Shown here: piece by piece, positions 8,065 to 16,602 of the stretch
How the letters are laid out: each line of letters starts with the position of its first letter
Numbering within the stretch: the stretch's first letter is position 1
Origin: an uncultured Bradyrhizobium sp.
Lineage (GTDB): Bacteria > Pseudomonadota > Alphaproteobacteria > Rhizobiales > Xanthobacteraceae
Reading direction: 5' to 3'
DNA: 64,000 bases
Assembly (NCBI RefSeq): GCF_936928535.1
Contig: NZ_CAKZHY010000096.1
Span: 62,001 to 126,000 of the forward strand
Made by a program: the position numbers and the translations under genes
The notes under the pieces: model-generated
Told to the model about the DNA's origin: nothing
What the model saw: the letters and a program-made list of their open reading frames with translations, nothing else
Databases searched by the model: none

Positions 8065-8643
8065 ATGCCCATTGCCGACAAGCTCGTCCTCCAACGCCAG
8101 CGCCATCTCAAATGGCGCTGGCTCGACTGGCTCGAGCTCGCGCTGATGATCCTGTGCGGCCTGCTGTGCTTCGGCTTCTCGCTGTCGGTGACGGCCGACA
8201 TCGTCACTCGCACCATCGGCCATCCCTGGCTATGGCTCCAGGAGGTCACTTCGACGCTGTTCATCTACGCGATCTTCATCGGTACGGCGGTTGCGACGCG
8301 TCGCAACGATCACCTCTATCTCACCGCGATTTCCGAGGCGATGCACGGCGCGCCCAGGATCATCGTCGAGGTCATCATTCGCGTCATCGTGCTCGGCGTC
8401 GCGTTCTGCCTGATCTGGTACGGCTACCAGAATTACTTGCGCGGCTTCGGCAGCTTCCGCCTGCCGTCGGGCACGCCGATTGCGTCACTCTACGCCATCA
8501 TTCCGCTGTCCGGCATCCTGATCGGCCTGTTTACCATCGAGCAGCTCGTCAATGGCCTGCGCCACGGCTTTGACCATCCGGAGCCGCCGGACGAGGATGC
8601 TGCCCCCGTAGTGACCGAAGCGCAAATGAGGGCGCAGCCGTGA
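8065..8643 (+). CDS. TRAP transporter small permease, DctQ type
   Basis: The 192-residue membrane protein has four hydrophobic segments, beginning near residue 25 (WLDWLELALMILCGLLCFGF) and ending with the helix around SLYAIIPLSGILIGLF. The DctQ hallmark WLQEVTSTLFIYAIFIGTA follows helix two and is tied to contact with the large subunit. The C-terminal 30 residues are acidic and cytoplasmic. It follows the DctP gene after an extragenic palindrome, and its TGA overlaps the GTG start of the DctM gene by four bases, which indicates translational coupling. Confidence 0.88.
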   Translation: MPIADKLVLQRQRHLKWRWLDWLELALMILCGLLCFGFSLSVTADIVTRTIGHPWLWLQEVTSTLFIYAIFIGTAVATRRNDHLYLTAISEAMHGAPRIIVEVIIRVIVLGVAFCLIWYGYQNYLRGFGSFRLPSGTPIASLYAIIPLSGILIGLFTIEQLVNGLRHGFDHPEPPDEDAAPVVTEAQMRAQP

Positions 8644-9980
8644 GCGCACCTGTTGTCCTCGCGTTGATGTCGATCTGCTTCCTGTCGTTCGGCTATCTCG
8701 GCGTGCCCGTACCGTTCTCGCTGATGGCGGGCGTGTTCGTCGGCGCGTTGCTCTCCGATGTCTCGCTCGCCGCGATCATCCAGAAGATCTTTGACGGCGT
8801 CGATTCCGAGGCGTTGCTGGCGATCCCGTTCTTCCTCTTGGTGGGCGAGCTCATGAGCTCGGCCAATGTGGTGGTGCGAATAGCCAACCTCTCGGTGTCG
8901 CTGGTCGGGCATATCAGGGGCGGGCTGTCGCAGGTCGTGGTCGTCTTCAGCATGTTCTTCTCGGAGATGTCCGGCTCGACCACAGCCGACGTCGCTGTGA
9001 TGAGCCGCGCGCTCGGCGGCCCGATGAAGCGCGAGGGCTACGAGCCCGCCTTCATCGCCGCGATCATTGCTTCGGCCTCGACCATCGCCGCGCTGGTGCC
9101 GCCGAGCATCACCGCCGTGGTCTACGGCGCCGTCGGCAACGTCTCGATTGCGGGCCTGTTCATGGCCGGCGTGGTGCCCGGGCTGATGATTGGCTTCGGG
9201 CTGATGATCTATTGCTATTTCTTCGGCCCGTCCGGCCTGCGCAAGCCGCGCGCGCCGCTGCGGCAGGTGGTGTTCGCGGCGGGCGATGCGGCCCTGCCGC
9301 TGATGATCCCGGTCATCCTGCTCGGCGGTATCCTGACCGGATGGTTCACGCCGACGGAGGCCGGCGTCGTCGCGGTGGTCTGGATTATTCTGGTGGTGAT
9401 CCCCGCGCTCAATCGCGGGCATATCAGGAAGATCCCGTACGATTTCTGCCTCGCCGGCCTGATCTTCTCTCTGCCGCTGATCACGATTGGCGCGGCCAAC
9501 GCCTTTGGCTGGATGCTCGCCTATTTGCGCGGCGCCAGCTACATCGCCGACATGATCACCTCGATCGCCGGCAACGATCCGCACCTGATCATGCTGCTGA
9601 TGGTGCTGCTGTTCACCGTGGTGGGCGATTTCATCGAGCCGGTGCCGACCATTATCATCTTCATGCCGCTGGTGAATGCGCTGACCGAGGCCGGCGACAT
9701 CAATGGGGTGCACATGGGCGTTGTGCTGATCGCAACGCTCGCCTTCGGACTGATCACGCCGCCTTACGGCCTCGTGCTGCTGATGGCTTCGAAATTCGTC
9801 GGCATCAGTTTTGCCAAAGCATTACGCGCGGCGCTGCCGATCTATGTCGTGTTCTTCGCCACCATCGCGTTCGCGATCTTTTTCCCGAGCGTGGTGCTGT
9901 GGCTGCCGCAGAAAGTGCTCCCCGAGTCGGTCGGCTGCTTCAAGTCGCCGGCGGGGACGGGGTATATTTGCCCCAAATAA
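8640..9980 (+). CDS. TRAP transporter large permease, DctM type
   Basis: The 446-residue protein is hydrophobic throughout, with about 12 membrane helices as expected for DctM. Family motifs include GVPVPFSLMAGVFVGALL, FFSEMSGSTTADVAVMSRAL in the first half, WFTPTEAGVVAVVW in the middle, and FGLITPPYGLVLLMAS near the end. It carries the sodium-coupled transport path. The start is GTG at 8640, overlapping the previous stop, with no other credible start nearby. The last 20 residues (PESVGCFKSPAGTGYICPK) are polar and unusual for the family but still in frame. It ends the dehydratase-TRAP unit. Confidence 0.9.
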   Translation: MSAPVVLALMSICFLSFGYLGVPVPFSLMAGVFVGALLSDVSLAAIIQKIFDGVDSEALLAIPFFLLVGELMSSANVVVRIANLSVSLVGHIRGGLSQVVVVFSMFFSEMSGSTTADVAVMSRALGGPMKREGYEPAFIAAIIASASTIAALVPPSITAVVYGAVGNVSIAGLFMAGVVPGLMIGFGLMIYCYFFGPSGLRKPRAPLRQVVFAAGDAALPLMIPVILLGGILTGWFTPTEAGVVAVVWIILVVIPALNRGHIRKIPYDFCLAGLIFSLPLITIGAANAFGWMLAYLRGASYIADMITSIAGNDPHLIMLLMVLLFTVVGDFIEPVPTIIIFMPLVNALTEAGDINGVHMGVVLIATLAFGLITPPYGLVLLMASKFVGISFAKALRAALPIYVVFFATIAFAIFFPSVVLWLPQKVLPESVGCFKSPAGTGYICPK

Positions 9981-9985
9981 CTATA

Positions 9986-10561
9986 TTAAGTGACGAGCTG
10001 CTCGATGCACCATCGCGCGTCGTCGTGCACGTAGCGAAACGGCGTGCCGTGGCTGTTGTTGAAATAACTGCCGGTGAGCGCATTGGCCATGCCCTGCATC
10101 ACCGCGTCGTGGCAGACAAACAGAATGTGGTCGTCAGGATGGCGGTCGAGCCAGAGCGCGACGGTGCGCAATGATCGCTCTGTCATGGCGTCCCAGTTCT
10201 CGCCATCGGCCGGCAAGATCGAGACCAGGCCCGTCGCCGATTTGACGCCGTGTCTGATCATGAGGTCGCGGACGGGGCGGCCTTCAAAGCTGCCGAAATC
10301 GAACTCGATGATTCCGATGTCGAATGTCAGCGGCGCCGCGATCGCGTCCGCGATGATCTCGGCCGTCTTTGCCGCGCGCACCAGCGGGCTTGCGACGATG
10401 CGGTTGATGCCGGCGTCGCGCAGCATGCTGGCCGCCTCGTGCGCCTGCCGCAGGCCATCCTCGTTCAACGGATTGTCCGTCCGGCCCTGGAATAGCCCCT
10501 GCCGGTTCCAACCGGTCGCGCCGTGGCGCAGGCCGCAGAACGAGCGCGTTGGCACGCTCAT
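9986..10561 (-). CDS. Histidine phosphatase (phosphoglycerate mutase-like) family protein
   Basis: The 191-residue protein has the branch-one catalytic motif LRHGATGWNRQGLFQGRTDNPL, whose RHG His is phosphorylated. VASPLVRAAKTAEII carries the second Arg, and FVCHDAVMQGMANAL carries the second catalytic His, although the canonical SHG reads CHD here. Length is typical for a stand-alone small-molecule phosphatase (alpha-ribazole or sugar phosphate type). Its ATG overlaps the stop of the upstream crotonase gene (ATGA at 10558-10561), so the two are translated together. That partnership hints at a shared pathway, but the substrate is not predictable. Confidence 0.88.
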   Translation of the reverse strand: MSVPTRSFCGLRHGATGWNRQGLFQGRTDNPLNEDGLRQAHEAASMLRDAGINRIVASPLVRAAKTAEIIADAIAAPLTFDIGIIEFDFGSFEGRPVRDLMIRHGVKSATGLVSILPADGENWDAMTERSLRTVALWLDRHPDDHILFVCHDAVMQGMANALTGSYFNNSHGTPFRYVHDDARWCIEQLVT

Positions 10562-11352
10562 TTGCTCTTGCTCGTGAACTTCTTCACGGCGACACGGAAC
10601 TCCTCCGTATTCATCGCCATGATGATCTTGTGCTCCTCGGCATCGAGCTGCTGCTTCACCGGCGTGGTGGCGGCCGCATAGACCAGCGATTTGGTGCCTG
10701 CAATGGCCGTGGACGGGTTCTGCGCCAGCCGTTCGGCGAGCTGTCGTGTCGCCGATTTCAGCTCGGCCGCGGGAACAGTCTTGACGAGGAGGCCCCATTC
10801 ATAGGCCTGCTGCGCGGTAAAATTGTCTTCAGCGAGGAAGATCTGCAACGCGCGGCGCGAGCCGACCGTGCCGACGATCCCGACCGTCGAGCCACCGTCC
10901 GGCGACACGCCGATTTTGGCATAGGCCGGCGTGAACTTGACATCATCAGCCGCGATACAGAGATCGGTGACGAAGGCGAGGCCCATGCCCGCGCCGGCGG
11001 CCGAGCCGTGCACGCTCGACAGCGAGATCTTTGGCATGCGCCTGATGATCTCGATGAAGGCATGGTAATGCCTAAGCAGCTCACCGACGACCGGCGTCAC
11101 GGTATTGGCTTCGGCGGCAGCGCCAATCGTCTGGAGATCGCCGCCGGCCGAGAACGCGCGGCCCTCGCCTTCAATCACCACGACCTTGATGGCGTCATCG
11201 CCTTCAATGGTGGCCGCGAGCTGCTCGAGCTTCTGCGCGATGGCGAGGTTGACCGAGTTGAACGCGGCGGGGCGGTTGAGCGTGATGGTTGCGATCGCAC
11301 CATCGATCCGCAGCAGTGCGGGATCGTCGGGTTTTGAGACGGGAGCTTGCAT
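10558..11352 (-). CDS. Enoyl-CoA hydratase/isomerase (crotonase) family protein
   Basis: The 264-residue protein carries the two oxyanion-hole segments of crotonases, FSAGGDL and GSAAGAGMGLAFVTDL. In the catalytic region KIGVSPDGGSTVG, the second glutamate position of classical hydratases appears to be Asp in a PDGG context. That resembles ring-opening isomerases such as PaaG more than FadB-type hydratases. I chose ATG 11352 because it gives the normal family N-terminus; 35 more in-frame codons upstream look non-homologous. The downstream phosphatase gene overlaps it by four bases. The acyl-CoA substrate is unknown. Confidence 0.85.
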   Translation of the reverse strand: MQAPVSKPDDPALLRIDGAIATITLNRPAAFNSVNLAIAQKLEQLAATIEGDDAIKVVVIEGEGRAFSAGGDLQTIGAAAEANTVTPVVGELLRHYHAFIEIIRRMPKISLSSVHGSAAGAGMGLAFVTDLCIAADDVKFTPAYAKIGVSPDGGSTVGIVGTVGSRRALQIFLAEDNFTAQQAYEWGLLVKTVPAAELKSATRQLAERLAQNPSTAIAGTKSLVYAAATTPVKQQLDAEEHKIIMAMNTEEFRVAVKKFTSKSK

Positions 11353-11539
11353 CGGAATATCCCCGGCTGGAGGTTCGTTGCTGCAACTAAATCGCAGAAG
11401 CCGAGGGGAAACAATCCCCGGTCGCGCCCCTTGCGCCGCGCGAAATGATCGGCTCAAATGGGGTGCCTTCGTTTAGGGACGGACACGAGCGCCGGCTCCT
11501 CCTAGGCTAGCCAAGCCATCTTTAGCGAGAGGAGACGAC

Positions 11540-11581
11540 ATGGGTGATGCTCGTGTCTTGAAGAAATGGGCTGCCCAATGA
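11540..11581 (+). CDS. Possible 13-codon leader ORF coupled to the ferredoxin reductase gene
   Basis: ATG 11540 follows a near-perfect ribosome binding site (GAGAGGAGA, six bases or so upstream) and encodes MGDARVLKKWAAQ. Its TGA at 11579-11581 overlaps the ATG of the reductase at 11578 as ATGA. The reductase start itself has no good site of its own. It therefore looks like a short leader that delivers ribosomes to the reductase start. Alternatives are a start upstream in the reductase frame (ATG 11566) or simple chance. Confidence 0.45.
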   Translation: MGDARVLKKWAAQ

Positions 11582-12798
11582 CCGATGGGCCTGTCATCAT
11601 TGTCGGTGCCGGCCATGGCGGCTACCAGGTCGCCGCGTCGTTGCGCCAGGCGGGTTTTGCGAATCGCATCTGTCTGATCAATGACGAGGCGCATCTGCCC
11701 TATCAGCGGCCGCCGTTGTCCAAGGCTTACATCAAGGGCTCGGCCGGCCCTGACAGCCTGATGTTCCGCCCCGAAAAATTCTATCAGGACCAGAAGATCG
11801 AGCTGATCGCGGGCCGTGCCGTGTCGATCGACCGCGCGGCGCGAAAAGTGCTGCTCGCATCTGGCGAGATGCTGGCTTACGGCCATCTCGTGCTGGCCAC
11901 GGGCGCGCGCAACCGGCTGCTCGATCTGCCCAATGCGAACCTGCCCGACGTGAAATATTTGCGTATTCTCGACGAGAGCGAGGCGCTGCGCCAGATCATG
12001 CCAACGAAGAAGCGCGCTGTGATCATCGGCGCCGGCTTCATCGGCCTCGAATTTGCCGCCACCGCGCGGATCAAGGGCCTCGAGGTCGACGTGCTCGAAC
12101 TCGCCCCACGGGTGATGGCGCGCGCGGTGACGGCGGAAGTGTCGGAATATTTCCAGGCGCGGCATCGCGAGGCCGGCATCCGCATTCATCTTGGTGTGCA
12201 GGCAACCTCGATCGAGGCCGAGTACGGCAAGGTTACCGGTGTCAGTCTCAGTGACGGAAGGCATCTGCCCGCCGATCTCGTCGTCGTCGGTGTCGGTGTG
12301 CTGCCGAACATCGAGCTTGCGGCCGAGGCGGGGCTGCCGGTCGCGGCCGGCATCATCGTCGACGAATATCTCTCGACGGCCGATCCAAACATTTCAGCGA
12401 TCGGAGATTGCGCGCTGTTCGCAAGTCCGCGCTTCGGAGGCTCGCTGCGGCTGGAGTCCGTGCAGAACGCCACCGATCACGCCCGCTGCCTCGCCGCGCG
12501 TCTGACCGGCGACAGGAAGCCCTATGACGGCCACCCCTGGTTCTGGAGCGACCAGGGCGACGACAAGCTCCAGATCGCGGGCCTTACTACCGGCTACGAC
12601 CGCGTCGTGCTGCGCGGCGATCCCGCGAAGAAGGCGTTTTCCGCCTTTTGCTATCACGGCGAGAAGCTGCTCGGCATCGAATCGATCAACCGCGCCGGCG
12701 ATCACATGTTCGGCCGCCGTTTGCAGGCGATGGGTCGCTCGATCAAGCCGGAGCAGGCCGCCGATGAAAGTTTTGACCTGAAAAGCGCGCTGGCCTGA
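11578..12798 (+). CDS. FAD-dependent NAD(P)H:ferredoxin reductase (rhodocoxin/putidaredoxin reductase type)
   Basis: The 406-residue protein has the two dinucleotide folds of the family: FAD site VIIVGAGHGGYQVAASLRQAG at the N-terminus and NAD site AVIIGAGFIGLEFAATARI near residue 145. It also has LPYQRPPLSKAYIKG and the second FAD contact SAIGDCALF, followed by the reductase C-terminal domain. Such proteins pass electrons to a [2Fe-2S] ferredoxin and then to a P450 or oxygenase. No ferredoxin gene is adjacent; the nearest stand-alone P450 is 16 kb away. The start is taken at 11578, where it overlaps the leader ORF stop; 11566 is an in-frame alternative. It ends back to back with the ribokinase gene with no gap. 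Confidence 0.9.
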   Translation: MTDGPVIIVGAGHGGYQVAASLRQAGFANRICLINDEAHLPYQRPPLSKAYIKGSAGPDSLMFRPEKFYQDQKIELIAGRAVSIDRAARKVLLASGEMLAYGHLVLATGARNRLLDLPNANLPDVKYLRILDESEALRQIMPTKKRAVIIGAGFIGLEFAATARIKGLEVDVLELAPRVMARAVTAEVSEYFQARHREAGIRIHLGVQATSIEAEYGKVTGVSLSDGRHLPADLVVVGVGVLPNIELAAEAGLPVAAGIIVDEYLSTADPNISAIGDCALFASPRFGGSLRLESVQNATDHARCLAARLTGDRKPYDGHPWFWSDQGDDKLQIAGLTTGYDRVVLRGDPAKKAFSAFCYHGEKLLGIESINRAGDHMFGRRLQAMGRSIKPEQAADESFDLKSALA

Positions 12799-13713
12799 TC
12801 AGCCGGCGCCGAGCACCGCCGCCACTTCCGGGGCCGTCGGCATCGACGGCCCGGCACCCATGCGCTGCACGGAAATCGAGGCGGCGGCGTTGGCGAAAGC
12901 GAGGGCAGAGCGCAACGGCACACCATCGGCGAGCTGCGAGGCGAGCGCGCCGACAAAGCAGTCGCCGGCGCCCGTGGTGTCGACCGCCTTCACCACACGG
13001 CCGGGCACCGCGAATTCCTCGCTGCCCGCGAGCGCGAGCACGCCGCGCTTTCCCAGCGTGATGCAGATGGTCTGGTCCGCGCGCGCTTGAAGCCGTCGCG
13101 CGACGGCGATGATCTTCGCGGCCTCGTCGTCGTCAGCGAGTTCGGCGCCGGCGAGGAAACCAAGCTCGGTCTCGTTCAGCACGAGGATGTCAACGAGTGC
13201 GAGCAGCTCGCTCGACATCTTCTGCGCCGGCGCTGGATTGAGCAGCGTCGTGCTGCCTGCGCTACGGGCGCGCCGGAAGAACGCGGCAATCGTCAGCAGC
13301 GGAATCTCGAACTGGCTGACGGCGACATCGCCCTTGGCCAGCGAAGCCTCCGCGACATCGTCCGCGCTGACCAGCGCGTTGCTGCCGGGAATCACGACGA
13401 TGGTGTTGTCGGAAGCCGCGACCGTGATGATCGCGGTGCCGCTATGCGTGTCGGCCTCACGGACGGAGCCGAGATCGACGCCCTGCGCGCCGAGGAACGT
13501 CCGAAGCTCAGCGCCGAACGCATCCTTCCCCAGCCGTCCGATCAGAATCGTCTTGGCGCCGAGCCGCGCCGCCGCGACCGCCTGGTTGGCGCCCTTGCCC
13601 CCCGGGAAATAAAGCACCTCGCGGCCGGCGACAGTCTCGCCGACCCGGGGGTGGCGATCGGCTGTCGCCACCACATCCATATTGATGCTGCCGGCGACGA
13701 AGACGCGCCCCAT
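12799..13713 (-). CDS. rbsK: Ribokinase-type PfkB carbohydrate kinase
   Basis: The 304-residue protein begins VFVAGSINMDVVATADRHPR and has the PfkB N-signature GGKGANQAVAAARLGA, a ribokinase hallmark. Near the C-terminus DTTGAGDCFVGALASQLADG holds the catalytic Asp and the anion hole. ATP would phosphorylate ribose or a similar free sugar. It lies 20 bases downstream of a second PfkB kinase on the same strand, so two related kinases are probably co-transcribed. No ribose transporter is adjacent, so the symbol reflects family placement rather than proven function. Confidence 0.85.
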   Translation of the reverse strand: MGRVFVAGSINMDVVATADRHPRVGETVAGREVLYFPGGKGANQAVAAARLGAKTILIGRLGKDAFGAELRTFLGAQGVDLGSVREADTHSGTAIITVAASDNTIVVIPGSNALVSADDVAEASLAKGDVAVSQFEIPLLTIAAFFRRARSAGSTTLLNPAPAQKMSSELLALVDILVLNETELGFLAGAELADDDEAAKIIAVARRLQARADQTICITLGKRGVLALAGSEEFAVPGRVVKAVDTTGAGDCFVGALASQLADGVPLRSALAFANAAASISVQRMGAGPSMPTAPEVAAVLGAG

Positions 13714-13733
13714 GATAAGCCCTTACAAAATCC

Positions 13734-14627
13734 CTAGACCCTGACTTCGAACTCGTGCCTGACCTTGGCGATGTCGACAAGGGTCGGCAGGCCGGCCTCG
13801 TTGCCGAGGCGCTGGATCTTGAAGGTCGACGCGGCCCGGGCAAAGTCGAAATGCTCGCGCCAGCTTTTGCCGGGATGTGCCAGGTAGGAATAGACATAGG
13901 CGCCGTGGAAGACGTCGCCGGCGCCGTTGGTGTCGATCACGCGCTCGCGCGGGATCGGCATCGCGGGCATCACCTGCACCGTCCCGGTTTCGTCATACCA
14001 GAGCAGGCCTTTCTCGCCCATGGTGACGCCGCCGATCTTGCAGCCGCGGCCCTTGAGGTAATCGAGCATCTTCTCCGGCGTCAAATCCATCTGCTCGCAC
14101 AGCCGTTCGGCGACGATCGCGACGTCGATGAATTCCAGGAGTTCATGCGTGTTGGTGCGCAAGCCGCCGCCGTCAAGCGAGGTCAAAATGCCCGCCTCGC
14201 GGCAGACCTTGGCGTAGTGGATCGCGGCATCGGGCTGGTGGCCGTCGACATGCAGCGCGCGGCAGCCGCCGAGATTGAGCATTGGAAAGGGGTGGATGTG
14301 CTCGTCGTCGCGGCAACGGACGATGGCGCGCTTGCCGTCCTTGGGCATGATGAAGGACAGCGAGGACTGGTTCACCTTCCGCCCGTGCAGCGAGATCGCG
14401 TATTTCGCGCACATGTCCTGGAACATGCGCCCGAGCCAGTCGTTCGCCGCGGTGGCGATCAGGTCGGGCACGATGCCGAGCTTGGCACAGCAGAACGCCG
14501 CCGTCACCGCGTTGCCGCCGAAGGAAACCGCGTAGTCCGAAGCCACGTGCTTTTCGTCGCCGGTCGGCATGTGGTCGGTGATGAAGACGACGTCGATATA
14601 GGTCTGTCCGATAAAGAGAGCCTGCAT
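13734..14627 (-). CDS. PfkB-family sugar kinase, non-ribokinase branch
   Basis: The 297-residue protein has the PfkB fold: MQALFIGQTYIDVVFITD at the start, SFGGNAVTAAFCCAKLG as the N-signature, and RVIDTNGAGDVFHGAYVYSY containing the catalytic Asp in DTNGAGD. It is clearly diverged from the adjacent ribokinase; the HDTT/DTTG pattern is replaced by DTNG and the substrate lid differs. Such kinases include KDG, fructose and tagatose-type enzymes. It is the first gene of a two-kinase unit that diverges from the VOC gene. The substrate is not assignable from sequence. Confidence 0.85.
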   Translation of the reverse strand: MQALFIGQTYIDVVFITDHMPTGDEKHVASDYAVSFGGNAVTAAFCCAKLGIVPDLIATAANDWLGRMFQDMCAKYAISLHGRKVNQSSLSFIMPKDGKRAIVRCRDDEHIHPFPMLNLGGCRALHVDGHQPDAAIHYAKVCREAGILTSLDGGGLRTNTHELLEFIDVAIVAERLCEQMDLTPEKMLDYLKGRGCKIGGVTMGEKGLLWYDETGTVQVMPAMPIPRERVIDTNGAGDVFHGAYVYSYLAHPGKSWREHFDFARAASTFKIQRLGNEAGLPTLVDIAKVRHEFEVRV

Positions 14628-14738
14628 TGCTTGTCCGTGATGCGCTGGGTGGTCCCGGCCGGCGCAGTTACTCTAGCACCGGTTCCGCGCGAAGGACGCG
14701 GAAATTATTCACAAAACCGGCCCGAAGCGCTTGAGGTC

Positions 14739-14776
14739 GGCATGTGGCCGGAATACGACCATGTCGGCCCCATGCC
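14739..14776. promoter_or_regulatory. Imperfect 11-base inverted repeat upstream of the VOC gene
   Basis: GGCATGTGGCC and GGCCCCATGCC pair with one mismatch around a 16-base loop. The repeat lies in the 210-base divergent region between the kinase and VOC genes, about 60 bases before ATG 14838. It could be an operator or a leader hairpin; no regulator is obviously linked. Confidence 0.3.
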
Positions 14777-14837
14777 AAGCCCGGTCAGTTGCCGTTTTCC
14801 GGACCTCACGGTTCCAGGTTGATCAAGAGGGACAAAC

Positions 14838-15686
14838 ATGATCACCGGCCTCGATCATATCGTTGTTCTGGTCAAGGATATCGGTGCGGCCAAGGCGGCC
14901 TATCAGACGCTGCTTGCCCGAGCGCCAGCCTGGCAGAATTCCGGCGAGGGCGCCGACCGCGTGCTGTTCACCCTCGACAACATGACCCTCGAATTGATGG
15001 CGCCGAGCGGCTTCACCGCGATCGCGAACCGGATGCGCGCGCTGCTTGACGACCAGGAGGGCGTGCTCGCCAGCCTGTGCTTTCGTGTCGCAGACATCGA
15101 CAAGATGCACCGGCGGCTCGACCGGGTGGCGCTGGAGCCGGATCCCGTCGCCGAGGTCGAGAGCAGCGACGAAGTATCAGGTGTGGCGCTGCATTGGAAA
15201 CGCACGCGGGCCGCGACCGAACTGACGCGCGGCGTGCGCATGTTCTTCCTCGAGCTGGCCGAGGAGCGTCCGAAGTCGGCTGCTTCGGACATTGCGCCGG
15301 TCGAGGGGCTCGATCACGTCGTCATCACGACAGAGGATTCCGATCGCGCCGCCGCGCTCTACGGTGCCCGGCTCGGCCTCGATCTCGCACTCGACCGTTC
15401 CCACCACGACTGGGGCCAGCTGATGTTCTTCCGCTGCGGCGATCTCATCGTCGAGGTGGTGCGCCGCCCCGTCGCAGGCGGCGATTCCGATCACGACCGT
15501 CTCTGGGGCCTGAGCTGGCGCGTCGCCGACATCGACGCCACTCGCGCCCGCCTGATCGCCAGCGGGCTCGACGTCAGCGACGTCCGCAACGGCCGCAAGC
15601 CGGGTACGCGGATCATGACGGTGCGCAGCGGCACCTGCGGGATCCAGACCGTGCTCATGGAGCGCTCGCCGAAGCCGGCGGAATAG
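14838..15686 (+). CDS. VOC-superfamily protein with two glyoxalase-like domains
   Basis: The 282-residue protein contains two beta-alpha-beta-beta-beta repeats. ITGLDHIVVLVKDIGAAKAA opens the first, and VEGLDHVVITTEDSDRAAAL opens the second near residue 155. Each begins with the His of the VOC metal site, and the second ends with VRSGTCGIQTVLMERS. The N-terminal half matches the glyoxalase-like group often found with acyl or phenolic catabolism. Metal-binding His and Glu residues are kept at least in part (LDHVVI, QLMFF, DLIVEVV). Reaction is unknown. A TetR regulator follows downstream after a family C palindrome. Confidence 0.75.
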   Translation: MITGLDHIVVLVKDIGAAKAAYQTLLARAPAWQNSGEGADRVLFTLDNMTLELMAPSGFTAIANRMRALLDDQEGVLASLCFRVADIDKMHRRLDRVALEPDPVAEVESSDEVSGVALHWKRTRAATELTRGVRMFFLELAEERPKSAASDIAPVEGLDHVVITTEDSDRAAALYGARLGLDLALDRSHHDWGQLMFFRCGDLIVEVVRRPVAGGDSDHDRLWGLSWRVADIDATRARLIASGLDVSDVRNGRKPGTRIMTVRSGTCGIQTVLMERSPKPAE

Positions 15687-15703
15687 GCTTCGCTCTCTCC
15701 TCT

Positions 15704-15791
15704 CGTCATTGCGAGGAGCCCTTGCGACGAAGCAATCCAGGCTGTTTCCGCGGTGTCAGTCTGGATTGCTTCGCTGCGCTCGCAATGACGG
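15704..15791. repeat. Extragenic palindrome, family C copy 1
   Basis: CGTCATTGCGAGGAGC, an inner pair AAGCAATCCAG/CTGGATTGCTT and closing GCTCGCAATGACGG form one long hairpin. A second copy lies at 22291-22377. It separates the VOC gene from the TetR gene and could terminate or stabilise the VOC transcript. Confidence 0.8.
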
Positions 15792-15844
15792 TGTTGAGGC
15801 AGTCGCGCGCCTCTCTTCTAGGCGACGGGCCGCCCGCATGGTAC

Positions 15845-16594
15845 ATGCGATCTGGACGACCACCCCAGCGAGCATCCGGTTTGGCGAAGGCAGCGGCAAA
15901 GCGAACTCTGAAATGGCAGCGCGACCCTGAGGGGATGCGGCTGCGCATTCTCGAAGCCGCCAAGCAGGAATTTTCCGCTCACGGGCTCGCCGGTGCGCGC
16001 GTCGACCGCATCGCGGCCAAGGCCGGCGCCAACAAGCGCATGCTGTACTACCACGTCGGCAACAAGGACGAGCTCTATCTCGCGGTGCTGGAAGGCGCCT
16101 ATGACAAAATCCGCAGCGAGGAGCGGGGGCTCGATCTCGAACATCTCGATCCGCCCGAGGCGATCAAGCGGCTGATCGAGTTCACCTGGAATTACTTCCT
16201 GCGCAACCCCGAGTTCCTGTCGCTGCTCCAGACCGAGAACCTCGCGCGCGCAAAGCATTTGAAGCGCTCCACCAAGGTCAAGTCGATGCACTCGCCCTTC
16301 GTCGAGATGATCCGCACCGTGGTGCGGCGCGGCGTCGAGTCTGGCGACTTCCAGGTCGCGGTCGATCCGGTCCAGCTCTACATCTCGATCGCGGGCCTCT
16401 GCTTTTTCTATCTCTCCAATTCGGCGACGCTGAGCGTGATCTTCGGCCGCGATCTGCTTGCCAAGGACGCCAAGGACGAGCGGCTGGCGCACATGGTCGG
16501 CTTGGTGTTGGCGGCGCTGACGGGGCGGTCGGCCGCGCTATTCGAAATCGCCAAGACGCCGAAGTCCCGCGCAGGCGTAGCGCAGACGGTGTAG
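15845..16594 (+). CDS. TetR/AcrR-family transcriptional regulator
   Basis: From ATG 15845 the product is 249 residues. The helix-turn-helix lies at about residues 38-75: LRILEAAKQEFSAHGLAGAR, then VDRIAAKAGANKRMLYYHVG, with NKDELYLAVLEGAY after it. A C-terminal domain of TetR_C type follows (ALTGRSAALFEIAKT). The start is uncertain because no ribosome binding site is clear; the shorter choice at 15935 would still keep the whole HTH. The frame also stays open upstream through the palindrome and antisense of the VOC gene, which is not coding. It precedes the ABC importer gene set and may control it. Confidence 0.82.
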   Translation: MRSGRPPQRASGLAKAAAKRTLKWQRDPEGMRLRILEAAKQEFSAHGLAGARVDRIAAKAGANKRMLYYHVGNKDELYLAVLEGAYDKIRSEERGLDLEHLDPPEAIKRLIEFTWNYFLRNPEFLSLLQTENLARAKHLKRSTKVKSMHSPFVEMIRTVVRRGVESGDFQVAVDPVQLYISIAGLCFFYLSNSATLSVIFGRDLLAKDAKDERLAHMVGLVLAALTGRSAALFEIAKTPKSRAGVAQTV

Positions 16595-16602
16595 CGACAA
16601 TC

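Noticed and set aside
15077..15844. N-terminal extension of the TetR frame up to 15077
   Set aside because: It reads out of frame through the VOC gene and through a family C palindrome; the TetR fold begins after 15845.
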